Below the pieces are notes generated by a model. It worked only from the letters and a program-made list of their open reading frames with translations. It ran no database searches and was not told where the DNA came from. Source: Tractidigestivibacter sp050946515 (lineage in GTDB: Bacteria; Actinomycetota; Coriobacteriia; Coriobacteriales; Atopobiaceae). From it: a DNA stretch of 64,000 nt. The position numbers and the translations under genes are program-made. Where the stretch lies: contig NZ_JBMNUX010000006.1 of assembly GCF_050946515.1 (NCBI RefSeq), forward strand, positions 83,291 through 147,290, read 5' to 3'. How positions within the stretch are numbered: the first letter of the stretch is position 1; every line of letters begins with the position of its first letter. Shown piece by piece: positions 62,838 to 64,000 of this stretch.

Positions 62838-63758
62838 ATGAGCAAGACGCCCGTCATCATTGACACGGACCCAGGCACCGATGATGCAGCCGCGCTGGGT
62901 ATCGCGCTCTTCTCCGAGGAACTGGATGTTAGGCTCATTACGACCGTTGGAGGAAACGTCTCTCTCGACCACGTGACAGACAATGTGCTCAAGCTGCTCA
63001 AGTTCTGGAACAAGAAGGTCCCGGTTGCTCGCGGCGCGACCGGTCCTCTTGTGAGGGGGCTTGTGGACGCTAGCGACGTGCACGGCAAAAGTGGCCTGGA
63101 CGGCTACGTGTTTGCAGGCAGGGCGGACGCCTGTCTGCTTCCAGACGTTGCCGTCGACGCTGCATACAAAACGATCATGGGTGCCCGGGAACCCATGACG
63201 CTGATAGCCATAGGTCCGCTCACCAACGTTGCCCTGCTGCTGAAGGTGCACCCAGACGTTCGAGGAAAGATCTCGAGGATTGCGCTGATGGGCGGCGCCT
63301 TGGGTAGGGGCAACAAAGGCGTGCTCTCCGAGTTCAACATCGCGACTGACCCAGAGGCAGCAAGCATCGTCTTTTCCGCTGGCGTGCCCGTGACCATGGT
63401 TGGGCTTGAGATTGGCAACAAGGCAGCGCTTTCTCTCGAGGACGTCGAGCTCATGCGCCGCTCGGGCAAGACGGGCAAGATGCTCTATTCGCTCTTCGAA
63501 GGGCGCCTGAGCCGCGGCGTCAAGCGGGTGCTCTCGATGTATGACCCAACCGCTGTTGCCTACGTAACGTGCCCTCAGATGTTCAAGACCGTCAACACCT
63601 ACGTTGGGGTCGAGCTCACGGGGGAGTTCACCGCGGGAAGTACCTTGGTCGATCTGGACGGTCTCTTGGGGCAAGACCCCAACGTGACTGTCTGCACCGA
63701 CATAGACTCGGAAGCCTTCCGCTCTTGGTTCCTAGAGAGCGTCGCTGCCTGCGGATAG
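62838..63758 (+). CDS. Inosine-uridine preferring nucleoside hydrolase family protein
   Basis: 306 residues, ATG after GGCGGAGG. The calcium-binding signature VIIDTDPGTDDAAAL is at the N-terminus, with AIGPLTNVALLLK, FNIATDPEAASIVF and the C-terminal YDPTAVAYV. The last motif usually begins HDP; here Tyr replaces the His that activates the leaving base in many members, which may change base specificity. It cleaves ribonucleosides to base and ribose in salvage. No transporter or ribokinase is adjacent in the visible part. Confidence 0.9.
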   Translation: MSKTPVIIDTDPGTDDAAALGIALFSEELDVRLITTVGGNVSLDHVTDNVLKLLKFWNKKVPVARGATGPLVRGLVDASDVHGKSGLDGYVFAGRADACLLPDVAVDAAYKTIMGAREPMTLIAIGPLTNVALLLKVHPDVRGKISRIALMGGALGRGNKGVLSEFNIATDPEAASIVFSAGVPVTMVGLEIGNKAALSLEDVELMRRSGKTGKMLYSLFEGRLSRGVKRVLSMYDPTAVAYVTCPQMFKTVNTYVGVELTGEFTAGSTLVDLDGLLGQDPNVTVCTDIDSEAFRSWFLESVAACG

Positions 63759-63774
63759 GCGGAAGGACCGGTCG

Positions 63775-63900
63775 TTACTTGTCGCCCTCTGCCTCGTTGA
63801 CGGTCCAGACATAGCCGCAGCGCTCGCAGCGGTATGTTCTCATGGCGCCTCCAAAGCCGTCGGGCTGCGAGTCTATGAACTGGCTGAGATCCTTCGACAC
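63775..63900 (-). CDS. Small CxxC protein or gene remnant
   Basis: Up to 41 residues from GTG 63900 ending RTYRCERCGYVWTVNEAEGDK, a rubredoxin-like single CxxC knuckle with aromatic residues. A stop codon at 63943–63945 interrupts the frame upstream, although residues between that stop and the GTG (HQAWAFASQRSF) read like protein. It may be a very short zinc-ribbon protein, or the end of a broken longer gene. An ATG at 63843 would leave only 22 codons. The segment 63946–64000 shows no clear gene. Confidence 0.4.
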   Translation of the reverse strand: MSKDLSQFIDSQPDGFGGAMRTYRCERCGYVWTVNEAEGDK

Positions 63901-64000
63901 GAACGAGCGTTGGCTAGCGAAAGCCCATGCCTGATGGTGTCCCTATCGTAGTCCTTCTCATCTAGGCTGCCCTCTGGTTGATGCCTGTGTAGTACCAGTC

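Overview
The window is GC-rich, gene-dense bacterial DNA. The conserved block rapZ–whiA–gap–pgk–tpiA–secG next to uvrC is the actinobacterial arrangement. The encoded proteins (Opp-type transporters with fused subunits, LPXTG pili, a Fem/ATP-grasp fusion, an ACT–SpoIIE–STAS cluster) suggest a host-associated member of the class Coriobacteriia, probably Atopobiaceae (Olsenella-like). That assignment rests on gene content and order only.

Layout. 1–4.7 kb: the 3' end of hisE, a peptidoglycan-branch protein fusing a FemAB-type transferase to an ATP-grasp ligase, and uvrC. 5–13.4 kb: a probable sialic acid operon with a family-5 solute-binding lipoprotein, a permease, a permease–ATPase fusion, an ATPase, a NanA-type lyase, a ROK kinase and NanE. 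13.5–15.8 kb, minus strand: an AlbA_2 (Schlafen-type) protein and a fructosamine-kinase-like protein. 15.9–21.7 kb: rapZ, whiA and the glycolytic block to secG; yvcK, often found between rapZ and whiA, is absent. 21.9–28.0 kb: a second oligopeptide ABC operon with both ATPases fused in one chain. 28.1–29.1 kb: a collagen-like tandem repeat, four members of a ~73-bp inverted-repeat family, and tRNA-Leu. 29.3–32.9 kb: an ACT protein, a PAS–GAF–SpoIIE phosphatase and a STAS–HATPase fusion, which together look like a partner-switching module. 33–35.3 kb: two nearly identical tRNA-Gly/tRNA-Cys cassettes flank a LysR regulator, two more inverted-repeat elements and a MITE-like inverted repeat. 35.4–48.6 kb, minus strand: a sortase-pilus locus with a coiled-coil protein, signal peptidase I, major pilin, class C sortase, minor pilin, a 2527-residue LPXTG adhesin and a degenerate sortase. 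49–54.2 kb: a third tRNA-Gly, a membrane protein, a cysteine desulfurase–MnmA pair and a YbhN-like flippase. 54.2–55.0 kb: an unusual non-coding block with two nested repeat families. 55.0–56.0 kb: a lactate/2-hydroxyacid dehydrogenase. 56.1–61.9 kb: a three-gene module (TerB-N/TerB-C protein, BrxD-like ATPase, Lhr/BrxHI-like helicase). 61.9–64 kb: a putative LexA-box promoter before an unknown gene, a nucleoside hydrolase and a small CxxC protein fragment.

The best candidates for new biology are the TerB–BrxD–helicase operon with the SOS-like box behind it, the 73-bp fixed-length inverted repeats, the adhesin locus whose amidase-like domain and terminal sortase have both lost catalytic residues, and the Fem–ATP-grasp fusion. 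All functional calls come from reading motifs and context by eye; no database search was run.
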